From Novosphingobium album (ex Liu et al. 2023) (lineage in GTDB: Bacteria > Pseudomonadota > Alphaproteobacteria > Sphingomonadales > Sphingomonadaceae), in contig NZ_JARESE010000051.1 of assembly GCF_029076845.1 (NCBI RefSeq), positions 1-39,900 of the forward strand: DNA of 39,900 nucleotides, read 5' to 3'. Positions within the stretch are counted from its first letter, which is position 1, and each line of letters opens with the position of its first letter. The notes below the pieces were generated by a model, which made no database searches, was not told where the DNA came from, and saw only the letters and a program-made list of their open reading frames with translations. Both the position numbers and the translations under genes were made by a program. Positions 24,601-32,272 of this stretch are shown piece by piece.

Positions 24601-25836
24601 TTATCCGCCTCTTTGGAGAGCGAGCGGGGGAGCTCTCTCGCTCAAAAGCGTAATGAGCGCTTCAGCACCACGCCGCGCCGCCTTGCCGTCAAGTTCCCCC
24701 AGGATTTCCATGACGCGATCGAGCCGGGGCGCGACGTGTTCCTGGCGCAAGGCGGCGCGCCCGGCTACGACTTGCTCCGCAAAGCTGTCCGCGCCGCCAA
24801 GCGCCTCGCTCACCTTGCGCTGCTTGGCTGCTTCGCTTTGCGATCGGAAAGCGTCCTGTGCGACCGGCACGCAAAGGACTGGTGCGCCAACAACGGCCGC
24901 TTCAAGCATGGCGACAGAGTAATGGCCGACCACCAGCGAGGCCGAGCGCGCCGCTTCTGCCACCGGAATTTGGCCGTGTTCTTCAACGACGCTGCCGGTC
25001 ACGGCATCGCGCAAGACCGCCAAGCCATCGCCACGAGCTCGGGGATGAGACCGCAAAACGATCCGATGCACCAGTCCGCGGCCAACCTCGTTGAGCAATC
25101 TGGCCGTCAAGGCATGGAGATTGGCCTCGCGCACCGGATCGATAATGCCATCCTGCGCGAGCGGCTGCTGAAGATAGAGAATTTCTTGCGACCTTGCTTC
25201 ATCGCGTTCCCGGCAGCATTCCTCACACAACGCATCGAGGCGCGGAGCCCCGATCGAAACTACGTTTTCCTTCGTTTTGGTTTGGTCCATGAAGGTCAGC
25301 GCGTCGCCTAACGTCGTCGCCAGAATGAGGTCATACCGGATCAGCGTCCCGTAAGTTTCGCTGCGCGGCACGAAGCGTAGCGCTCCGCCTGCCCGTCCGA
25401 TCGTGGTGAGCGGACCGGGTTGGGCAAGTGCAATCGGAATTTCTCGAAATCTTGCCCCGAGGACAAAGGCAGCCTGGATGAAGGTCTTGTCGCTACTCAC
25501 GACAACAAGGTCGGCGCCGCGCGCCTTGAGAAACGCTCCAGCCTGATCGCGGGTACGCACAAAGGTCCTGCGGCCTTGGCCGAACGGCCATCTGTAGCGC
25601 CGCATCTGACGAGGCGAAAGCGGAGCGTGCATCCCAAACCCAGCGGGATCTGCGCGAACGATCTGTCCCGGCCCATCGTAGGGGGAGGCTTTGGCCGGCA
25701 ATGACACAGTTCCTCGAATATCGATCGGAAGGATTTCAACGGTCGGAGCGATAGCGGCGACTTGCGCCATGATCGCGGCCAGCGTCTGGTCGGCCGCGCC
25801 GCCGGTGAGCAAGACCGCGATCCTTCGGGCACGCAT
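24601..25836 (-). CDS. GT-B-like glycosyltransferase, second of a tandem pair
   Basis: Also 411 aa and clearly paralogous to the protein at 23360-24595. It has Arg-Ser-His-Pro-Arg (262-266) versus Arg-Thr-His-Pro-Arg, Gly-His-Tyr-Ser-Val-Ala-Met-Leu-Glu (304-312) versus Gly-His-Tyr-Ser-Thr-Gly-Leu-Leu-Glu, and the same Ser-Glu-Ala-Ala-Lys-Gln near the end. The N-terminal Leu-Thr-Gly-Gly-Ala-Ala-Asp corresponds to the glycine-rich start of its partner. Where the partner has Gln-Glu-Gly, this protein has Gln-Pro-Gly (139-141), so a possible catalytic acid is missing. It may have another substrate, or be a non-catalytic partner. Starts at ATG 25836, 92 nt after the ABC transporter gene. Confidence 0.68.
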   Translation of the reverse strand: MRARRIAVLLTGGAADQTLAAIMAQVAAIAPTVEILPIDIRGTVSLPAKASPYDGPGQIVRADPAGFGMHAPLSPRQMRRYRWPFGQGRRTFVRTRDQAGAFLKARGADLVVVSSDKTFIQAAFVLGARFREIPIALAQPGPLTTIGRAGGALRFVPRSETYGTLIRYDLILATTLGDALTFMDQTKTKENVVSIGAPRLDALCEECCRERDEARSQEILYLQQPLAQDGIIDPVREANLHALTARLLNEVGRGLVHRIVLRSHPRARGDGLAVLRDAVTGSVVEEHGQIPVAEAARSASLVVGHYSVAMLEAAVVGAPVLCVPVAQDAFRSQSEAAKQRKVSEALGGADSFAEQVVAGRAALRQEHVAPRLDRVMEILGELDGKAARRGAEALITLLSERAPPLALQRGG

Positions 25837-25928
25837 CTACTTGAGAGCCTCTCCACTCGGGCGGCACAATGCGGCGCCGGGCCCAGATTCTTGTTTCTCG
25901 CGCTCATGCCGCAACGACCGCGAAGCGA

Positions 25929-27659
25929 CTAGCAAGCGAGGCGCTCGGTCAGAACGCCTGCGTCCATCTCGAATATCCGATCACACACCTCGAGCGTAGT
26001 GGGCCGATGCGCGATGAGCACGATAGTGGTCCTACCGCGAAGTTCTTGAAGGGTTTGGGTCACAAGCTTTTCGGAGCGACTGTCGAGCGCGCTGGTGGGC
26101 TCATCCATCACGATAAGCTCCGGCTTGCCAAGAAGCGCGCGCGCGATCGAGAGCCGCTGGCGCTGCCCCCCGGACAAGTCACGGCTGCCAGGCCCAAGCT
26201 GAGTGTCATAGCCCTGCGGCAGTCGCATGATTTCATCATGGATGTGAGCGGCCCTGGCGGCGGCTTCAACATCGTCATCGCTGAAGCCTGGGCGAAAAAA
26301 GCGGATATTGGCACGCACGGTGCCGAACACGAGCTTGCTGTCCTGCGGCACGAAGGCGCTGAGGCGGGACCATGACTGCGCCGATACAGCCTCCAGTGGG
26401 ACATCGCCGACCAGCACTTGCCCCGCCGTCGGCAAGCGCAGACGCAGCAGCAGCGCGCTCAACGTGCTCTTCCCCCCTCCGGAAGGGCCGACAATACCGA
26501 TCACTTCCCCTGGCCTGATCACGAAATGCAGGCCTTTCAGTACTGTCTCCTCTGCACCATACTGATAGCAAAGGTTGCGAACCCCAAGGGTGTCGAACCG
26601 GTCGATATCGATCTCGCCCGCTGGCCAGGAATGCGTCTCGAGCGCGTCGAGATCGGCCTCGATCGCTTGGACGAAGGGAGCGATCTCGCGCGCAACGTGC
26701 GTGGCGCGCTGGACCTGGCGCAGCGAGGCGAGCGCACGAACCAGAAGAAGCGCCAGCGGCGCCAAACCGGCGAGATAGGATGGCTCGATGCTCGCGACAA
26801 TCGAAACGAGGATCAACACAAAACCTATCGTACCGTATTGGAAGAGATTGGGGACAAGGCGCCCTTCGAAACGCAAGCGGCCCATCGCGCGCGCTGCCGA
26901 GCGTATGTCCGCGTTGAGCATGTCCGCCACGGGTCGTTCGACATGGTAGGCCGCGATCTCAGTGGACACGCGCGCCGCCTGAGCGACGCGACTGACGATC
27001 TCGCGGTTCGTTAAGGTAGGTTTGGTAGCGTCCTCACGCAGCCAGCGGCCAACCGGCGAGAGCAGGACGGTGCAGATCGCGAGACTGGCGATCAAGAGCA
27101 GGGCGACCTCCGGCGAACTGACGATCGCGCCCGCCACGATGATGACAAACATCACCAGGTTCACAAGCGCCAGGGTCAGCTGCTGGACGACGTTTTCCGC
27201 GCGCAAGCAATAATCGCCGATCAGTTGCTGCAGGCTCCCCTCGCGCAGGGAATCACGATATTGCAGCGACGCTCCGAGATAGGCCTCCAGGATGCGGGTG
27301 CGCAGCCGTATCATCGCGCGCCAGCTGAGCGCCGCCATCAGCTTGGCCAGCGGAAACGAAATGACGATCAGCCCACCGACGGCGGCAAGGCCAAGCTGAC
27401 AAGCCCGGTCCATCGGCATTTCGATCGCGTGCGCATGGGGTCCCAACCGGACCAGAAGGCCGCCGCTCGACATGGCGATGGCGACCGCTGCGACGATGTA
27501 GAGCAGCAAGGTTTCAAGCAAGCCCAATACGACCGCTAGCGCAAGCGCGATGGCGAGCAACGGCTTGTCGGGCCCGATGACGGACAGCCCGTTGCGCACG
27601 ATGACCAACGGGGAACTCGTGCCTTGGGCCCGCCCACGCGAGGAAACCGGGTCAGTCAT
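25929..27659 (-). CDS. ABC exporter, fused permease and ATPase (possible lipid-linked glycan flippase)
   Basis: This 576-aa half-transporter has about six hydrophobic helices (roughly 33-63, 87-112, 162-200 and 272-310) and a C-terminal ATPase. Walker A Gly-Pro-Ser-Gly-Gly-Gly-Lys-Ser-Thr is at 391-399, the signature Leu-Ser-Gly-Gly-Gln at 495-499, and Walker B with Met-Asp-Glu-Pro-Thr-Ser at 518-523. It would work as a homodimer in the inner membrane. No Wzx flippase is seen in the window, so this MsbA/PglK-like exporter may flip the lipid-linked repeat unit. The ATG overlaps the stop of the upstream pyruvyl transferase gene (ATGA). Confidence 0.93.
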   Translation of the reverse strand: MTDPVSSRGRAQGTSSPLVIVRNGLSVIGPDKPLLAIALALAVVLGLLETLLLYIVAAVAIAMSSGGLLVRLGPHAHAIEMPMDRACQLGLAAVGGLIVISFPLAKLMAALSWRAMIRLRTRILEAYLGASLQYRDSLREGSLQQLIGDYCLRAENVVQQLTLALVNLVMFVIIVAGAIVSSPEVALLLIASLAICTVLLSPVGRWLREDATKPTLTNREIVSRVAQAARVSTEIAAYHVERPVADMLNADIRSAARAMGRLRFEGRLVPNLFQYGTIGFVLILVSIVASIEPSYLAGLAPLALLLVRALASLRQVQRATHVAREIAPFVQAIEADLDALETHSWPAGEIDIDRFDTLGVRNLCYQYGAEETVLKGLHFVIRPGEVIGIVGPSGGGKSTLSALLLRLRLPTAGQVLVGDVPLEAVSAQSWSRLSAFVPQDSKLVFGTVRANIRFFRPGFSDDDVEAAARAAHIHDEIMRLPQGYDTQLGPGSRDLSGGQRQRLSIARALLGKPELIVMDEPTSALDSRSEKLVTQTLQELRGRTTIVLIAHRPTTLEVCDRIFEMDAGVLTERLAC

Positions 27660-28945
27660 GCGATCAGCTCGAGCAGCTGCGGAACCTCGCTGGCCAGATC
27701 GGCGGCGCGCGCCGCGATGGCGAGCCGCCGATCCTCTCCTTCATCGAGCAGCGCCTTGCCCGCGGCGGTGATCGCCTCGGCGTCCGCAGCATCGGGAAAG
27801 GCGGAGTATTCAACCGGATCGGCGTATTGCAGTATTTCCTGCAAAGCCAGCGTCTTGTGTGAATTTGAACCCATCGTGACCGATGGTGTGCCGCCGAGCG
27901 AAGCCATGATACCCGGGTGCCAACGACCGCTGACAAACAGCCGGGCATGGGCCATGATTGCCGCTCCCGCCATGATGGGCGTATCGACGCGCAGGATCGG
28001 CAATTGCATTTCTCGCGCGACCGAACGCAGGAAGACGTCGCCAATACAGGTCTCTACCAGCAACACCGGTAGACCCAGGCCGCGCAGCGCCTTGGCGAGG
28101 CCGCAGTAGGATTGGGCGGCCCTTTGTTGATCGATTGCCGAATGCGAACTGCCCGACAAAACGATGTAAGGCCGCTTGGTGACGGTGGGCAGCGTCTGGC
28201 CGGTTCGGTCGAACCACGCACGCAGCCGCGACTGATCGTAAGGCGCCGCGGCTTGATCGCGAAAATGGCGTGACCAGGTGAACAAGGCGTCGGGCACGAG
28301 GCATGTCTCAATCTCGGGAAGAAACGCGCTTGCCATATCAGCTGAGCGTGGATCTCGAACCGCCACGCGCGCGCGCGCCAAAACGCCCGATGCAACCTTT
28401 GCGGTTTCATGGTTCGTCTCGCCAGCCGTCGGCTTGGAAACCATTGCGTTGACGTAAAATATCGATTTTCCCATGCGCTTGGCTAGCACGCAGATCGCCA
28501 GTGTCTGAAGAAGTGTTTCGCGCGCGGGCGTCGAAAAGATCATCTCGCCTTCGCCGTTGACCACGATTGCGTCGCAACATTCAATCTCGGAGACGATCGC
28601 GCGCGCCTTGGGCGATGCCGATTGCAAGGACCAGAGCAGGCCGGCATCGGTTCTCACGTCGTGCGATGGTACATGATAGGTTCCCACCGCATCGATGGCG
28701 CTTATGGCCATTGGTCCCAGGACCGGCACCCGCGCCACACGCGGTCTGCGGAATGCGCGCACGAGCTTTTCATAGGCCGCGGGCGACAGTCGCGCGCGCG
28801 AGGTCAATGGAGCGCTCAGCAGACTTCGTGAAATCGTGCCCACGATCTCGTGACGGGATGAAAGGATTTCGCGCAAAGCGAAGCTGGTGGCCCTGCACCC
28901 CCAGTTTGGCGAGGTTGCGTTGTCCGCGACAAGCGTCAGCCGCAT
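27656..28945 (-). CDS. Polysaccharide pyruvyl transferase family protein
   Basis: This 429-aa protein matches the CsaB/WcaK-type pyruvyl transferase family, which adds ketal pyruvate from phosphoenolpyruvate to EPS sugars and makes the polymer acidic. Signs are the N-terminal Asn-Trp-Gly-Cys-Arg-Ala-Thr (nucleotide/substrate loop analogous to N-x-G-D) and Val-Val-Asn-Gly-Glu-Gly-Glu-Met (about 130-137). The C-terminal Ser-Gly-Arg-Trp-His-Pro-Gly-Ile-Met-Ala-Ser-Leu-Gly-Gly-Thr-Pro is the family's R-x-H segment. A Lys-Thr-Leu-Ala-Leu-Gln-Glu line follows. It may also act on the nonulosonic acid or another sugar in the unit. It overlaps the ABC gene by 4 nt. Confidence 0.85.
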   Translation of the reverse strand: MRLTLVADNATSPNWGCRATSFALREILSSRHEIVGTISRSLLSAPLTSRARLSPAAYEKLVRAFRRPRVARVPVLGPMAISAIDAVGTYHVPSHDVRTDAGLLWSLQSASPKARAIVSEIECCDAIVVNGEGEMIFSTPARETLLQTLAICVLAKRMGKSIFYVNAMVSKPTAGETNHETAKVASGVLARARVAVRDPRSADMASAFLPEIETCLVPDALFTWSRHFRDQAAAPYDQSRLRAWFDRTGQTLPTVTKRPYIVLSGSSHSAIDQQRAAQSYCGLAKALRGLGLPVLLVETCIGDVFLRSVAREMQLPILRVDTPIMAGAAIMAHARLFVSGRWHPGIMASLGGTPSVTMGSNSHKTLALQEILQYADPVEYSAFPDAADAEAITAAGKALLDEGEDRRLAIAARAADLASEVPQLLELIA

Positions 28946-29030
28946 GCGGCTTCTGGCATCATGATGGGCCTACTTTTGAGCCCGCGCGCAACGATAGCTC
29001 GCACGCAAAGCCGCGAACGATGATCGGCGA

Positions 29031-29915
29031 TCAGGCGGCCGCCGCCGGGGCCGGCCGAGGCCGCCACTTGAGCTTCTCGCGCTGGGCGATCTCGACTTCC
29101 AGAATTTCCTGCGGCTTGTAGGTCAGCGACCGGGAAACGGCTCTGGCGTCTCGCACGACGCGCCGCAGCCCGTCGGGCTCGAGCGAGGCGGCGTGATCGG
29201 TTCCCTTCCAGGTGCGGTCCAGGGTGAAATGGCGCTCGACCCACTGCGCGCCGAGCGCGATGGCAGCCATGTCCGCGGCAATCCCGAGATGATGTCCGGA
29301 AAAGCCGATGGCCTTGACCACTTCGCCGAAGGCTTCGCGAAGACGGGTAATCTCGCGCAGGCACAGCTCGTCAAAGGAAACCGGATAGCCCGACGTACAT
29401 GCATAGAGCACGACATCGCCGGCGCGGCCGCGGTCTTTGAAGAATGACACGATGCGGCGTTCTTCTTCCTGCGTCGTCATCCCGAGCGACAAATGAATTT
29501 CGCCCGCATAACTGTCCGCCAGAAGGCCCAGCATTTCGAAATGGAGATTGCAGGCCGAAGGAATCTTGATGAGCGAGGGGTTCAGCGACGCGATCTCGCT
29601 TGCCGAACTGGTGTCCCACACCGAGGTTGAATATTCGATGCCGTTGCGCCGGCATTCCTCGGCCAGCTCGCGGTGCTGTTCGAGCGAGAATTCCAGGAAC
29701 TCGCGATGTGCGCCATAGGTCTCGCCATAGGAGTTAGCCGGATTGGGATGGGGAGCTTCATATTGAGCCTGGGTCAAAAGCTCCCGGTTATTGCGCTTCT
29801 GGAACTTCACAACGTCGGCCTTTGCATAGACCGCCGCGACCTGGATCATTTCCTTGGCGATCTGAAGATCACCCTTATGGTTGCAGCCGACTTCGGCGAT
29901 GACCTTAATGCCCAT
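29031..29915 (-). CDS. NeuB-family nonulosonic acid (sialic acid/Kdn) synthase without SAF domain
   Basis: This enzyme condenses phosphoenolpyruvate with a six-carbon mannose-type sugar to make a nine-carbon nonulosonic acid. It is 294 aa from ATG 29915, chosen because GAGGAG lies 8 nt upstream and because the NeuB start (Val-Ile-Ala-Glu-Val-Gly-Cys-Asn-His-Lys-Gly-Asp, 5-16) follows immediately. Further motifs are Val-Val-Lys-Phe-Gln (35-39), Lys-Ile-Pro-Ser-Ala-Cys-Asn (117-123), Ser-Leu-Gly-Met (143-146), Gly-Phe-Ser-Gly-His-His (204-209, normally G-x-S-D-H) and Val-Glu-Arg-His-Phe (226-230). The His pair 208/209 and 229 would bind the metal. The usual C-terminal antifreeze-like SAF domain (about 60 residues) is missing; the tail ends in Pro-Ala repeats. 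Either this is a real short subclass, or a truncation. Confidence 0.92.
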   Translation of the reverse strand: MGIKVIAEVGCNHKGDLQIAKEMIQVAAVYAKADVVKFQKRNNRELLTQAQYEAPHPNPANSYGETYGAHREFLEFSLEQHRELAEECRRNGIEYSTSVWDTSSASEIASLNPSLIKIPSACNLHFEMLGLLADSYAGEIHLSLGMTTQEEERRIVSFFKDRGRAGDVVLYACTSGYPVSFDELCLREITRLREAFGEVVKAIGFSGHHLGIAADMAAIALGAQWVERHFTLDRTWKGTDHAASLEPDGLRRVVRDARAVSRSLTYKPQEILEVEIAQREKLKWRPRPAPAAAA

Positions 29916-29979
29916 GCTATCGCTCCTCTGCACGTGCTCAATCAGCGATTTAGCATCAATTTGCCGCAAAGCAAAAAGG

Positions 29980-30927
29980 TTAGACCGGGATATCACGTAG
30001 GTGTCGTTCCAAGGTGGCGGAGTCGCCCACCACGGCCAGAGGGTTGTGCGGCCAGGCGGCGAGCACCGCATGCATCCGCTTGAGGCCGAACAGGCCCGCT
30101 AGAAAAAAGCTGCGATCGTATTGGCCAAGATCGAGAAGGCCGGTGGAGACCGCCGCGCCGTAGGCTCGGTAGCCATAGCGCTGCGCGTGGATGGCGAGCC
30201 CGCTACGGTTGTCATCAAAAGCGATGCCGGCACCCAATGCGTCCTCGCGCGCTCGCGCGCCGTCTTCGCGCGGATGAGCGAGATATCGGACCGGCCAGGG
30301 CGAGGCGCACGCCACTTGCCGCAGCGCCGACAGGAACGCTCTTTTCGTAATGAGGCGGTCCTCCACCAGAGGCGAGCCAAGCAAGAGGAACTCGCTTCGA
30401 AACTCGGTCGCGATTGGCAGCGGCAAGCGCAGATTGCGCTGTTCGAACCTGTCGCGCACCAGGGCCCGCGAGCGATCCATTCTGCGCCTCATTATGGCGT
30501 GGGAATGAAACCCGCAAAGCGCCTGGAGAATGCCGCGCGCGGCATACCAGCGATCGCTTGTCAGATCGACGTAGTGTGACAGCCCTTCTTCCCACAGTTC
30601 GATCGAACGAATCATCGGCAAATCACAGATGAAGCGTTCGAGCGGTTCACCCTCGAGAAAGATAATGAAGTGATCTATGTCCAGATCTGCCAGCATTTCG
30701 CCGACATGACGATAATAGGCTCGATTTGTCTTTCGCGCGGCAAGCATTCGCACGGGACTGAAATCCGGCAGCGTCTCGCGGCCTAGATATCGGCCTTTCC
30801 CGGGGTAAGCCTGCGCAATCGCGCTCGCCAGGGCCGCGTCACGGAACAGGACGAAATCGGGCGCCGCGTCATTGGCGAGCAGGAAGTCAAGATGCAGCCT
30901 GCTGCGAGGCAGCGCGGCGACGGTCAT
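29980..30927 (-). CDS. Sialyltransferase-like protein (GT52-type motifs)
   Basis: This 315-aa protein carries the two motifs that mark bacterial sialyltransferases: an acid-acid-Gly motif in Leu-Trp-Glu-Glu-Gly-Leu-Ser-His-Tyr (111-119; Glu113, Glu114) and a His-Pro motif in Tyr-Leu-Ala-His-Pro-Arg-Glu-Asp (215-222; His218, Pro219). A Ser/Thr motif, Ala-Val-Ser-Thr-Gly-Leu-Leu-Asp (259-266), follows at the right distance. The pattern and the 'HPRE' context fit CAZy GT52 best, the family of lipooligosaccharide sialyltransferases; this is by motif, not alignment. The ATG overlaps the stop of the CMP-nonulosonate synthetase gene (ATGA), so donor synthesis and use are co-translated. Most likely it transfers the nonulosonic acid from CMP to the EPS unit. 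Confidence 0.72.
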   Translation of the reverse strand: MTVAALPRSRLHLDFLLANDAAPDFVLFRDAALASAIAQAYPGKGRYLGRETLPDFSPVRMLAARKTNRAYYRHVGEMLADLDIDHFIIFLEGEPLERFICDLPMIRSIELWEEGLSHYVDLTSDRWYAARGILQALCGFHSHAIMRRRMDRSRALVRDRFEQRNLRLPLPIATEFRSEFLLLGSPLVEDRLITKRAFLSALRQVACASPWPVRYLAHPREDGARAREDALGAGIAFDDNRSGLAIHAQRYGYRAYGAAVSTGLLDLGQYDRSFFLAGLFGLKRMHAVLAAWPHNPLAVVGDSATLERHLRDIPV

Positions 30928-32156
30928 CCGGCTCGTTCGCGGGTTGGTGCCGGCGCGTGCTGCGCTGCGCCGGCAAGCGCGGCTTCGATCAGGTCCGCAA
31001 GGAGCCTCACCGCGCCCCTTCCCCCGTCGGCATCAAGCACCAGTCTTGCCGCCGCAATCGCGCTGGGATGCGCATCGCGAGGCGCGGCCGACATGCCGAC
31101 GTATTGCATGCATTCGACATCGTTGGTGTCGTTGCCGACATACATGCACGCAGATGCATCAAGTTCGTTGCGCGCGATCCATTGGCGCAGGAGCTCAAGC
31201 TTGCATTCCACCCCCTGAAAGTGCTCGAGCCGCAGCTTGGCGCAGCGGGCCGCGACCACCGCATTGGTTTCCTTCGAGAGCACAACCATCGGCATGCCGA
31301 GTTTGCGCAGGCGTTCGACGCCCATGCCGTCGCGGCGGGAGCACACGACGCTTTCGCGGCCATCCTGGTCCACGAATACGCGGTCATCGGTATGCACACC
31401 GTCGAAATCGAAGATGATGGCGGCCGGGACTTTGAATCGCGTACCCGCCTGCCCTGCCCGCGCAGGGATTGCCATTCGGGTGCGCAGCCTCTCCTCGGCA
31501 AGCTCGAGATCGGGCAGTTCATCGATTTCGAGGCGGTTCTCGACCGGTGTCTCGTGGAGGACGGTGGTCCCGAAGAAGCGGTGCCCAGCCACACGAAAGC
31601 CGGCGGTACGCATGGCATAGACCGCACCGGTCTCGATGAATTCGGGGCGACGTTGCTGACGCATCAGTCTTTGCGTCTTGTCATGGTTGAGGGCAATGCT
31701 TGCGCCGTTTTCGTCGCGCGCCCATAGGAAATAATGAAACGGGGCCACCGCGACGCTTGTATCAGCCGCGTCCGCGAGCAAGGCTTCAACCGTACCGTCG
31801 ATATCTTGCGCGGTCGTCAAGGGCGATGTGCATTGGATGAGGAGCACGACATCGGGTACGAACGCCTCGTCGCGCTCAAGCACATCGAGCACGTGGAGCA
31901 AAGCGTCTTCCGAACGCGAGGTGTCGGAAGCAAGAGCGGCCGGGCGGCGCACGACTTGGGCGCCGAATGCCTCGCTCACGCGAGCGATCTCTTCATCATC
32001 GGTCGAAACCACGAGCCTCGTCACGTGGCGGGCGGCCGCTGCCGCCAGGATCGAATGCGCGACGAGGGGACGTCCGCCGACGATCCGCAAGTTCTTGCCA
32101 ATGATGCCTTTCGAGCCGCCGCGTGCCGGTATCACGGCGAGGACCTGCACGGGCAT
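30924..32156 (-). CDS. Bifunctional CMP-nonulosonate synthetase/HAD phosphatase (NeuA-HAD fusion)
   Basis: This 410-aa two-domain protein has residues 4-225 as an acylneuraminate cytidylyltransferase: Val-Ile-Pro-Ala-Arg-Gly-Gly-Ser-Lys-Gly-Ile-x-x-Lys-Asn (8-22), Ser-Thr-Asp-Asp-Glu-Glu-Ile (51-57), Gln-x-Thr-Ser-Pro-Leu (108-113) and Phe-Ile-Glu-Thr-Gly-Ala-Val-Tyr (173-180). Residues 243-400 form a KdsC-like HAD phosphatase: Asp-Phe-Asp-Gly-Val-His-Thr-Asp (250-257) with the nucleophile and acid Asp pair intact, Val-Leu-Ser-Lys-Glu for motif II, and Gly-Asn-Asp-Thr-Asn-Asp for motif IV. The first domain activates the nonulosonic acid with CTP; the second would remove the 9-phosphate. The vertebrate CMP-sialate synthetase has a related tail thought to have lost activity. 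First gene of the nonulosonate operon; diverges from the wza-like gene. Confidence 0.93.
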   Translation of the reverse strand: MPVQVLAVIPARGGSKGIIGKNLRIVGGRPLVAHSILAAAAARHVTRLVVSTDDEEIARVSEAFGAQVVRRPAALASDTSRSEDALLHVLDVLERDEAFVPDVVLLIQCTSPLTTAQDIDGTVEALLADAADTSVAVAPFHYFLWARDENGASIALNHDKTQRLMRQQRRPEFIETGAVYAMRTAGFRVAGHRFFGTTVLHETPVENRLEIDELPDLELAEERLRTRMAIPARAGQAGTRFKVPAAIIFDFDGVHTDDRVFVDQDGRESVVCSRRDGMGVERLRKLGMPMVVLSKETNAVVAARCAKLRLEHFQGVECKLELLRQWIARNELDASACMYVGNDTNDVECMQYVGMSAAPRDAHPSAIAAARLVLDADGGRGAVRLLADLIEAALAGAAQHAPAPTRERAG

Positions 32157-32272
32157 GGGGGCATCTCCATCAAAGCCGCTCGAATTGGCTCACATTGGCA
32201 TTGTGCATTGCAAACTTCGCCTTGACCCAGCAAGGTCTTATTTTAGTGTGGGGCCAAGGCAGCGAGCGCCGA

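Noticed and set aside
23360..25836. NeuC-type UDP-GlcNAc 2-epimerase identity for the 411-aa pair
   Set aside because: The N-terminal Gly-Thr-Arg-Pro-Glu motif of these epimerases is absent; the glycine-rich starts and Arg-x-His-Pro-Arg fit transferases better.
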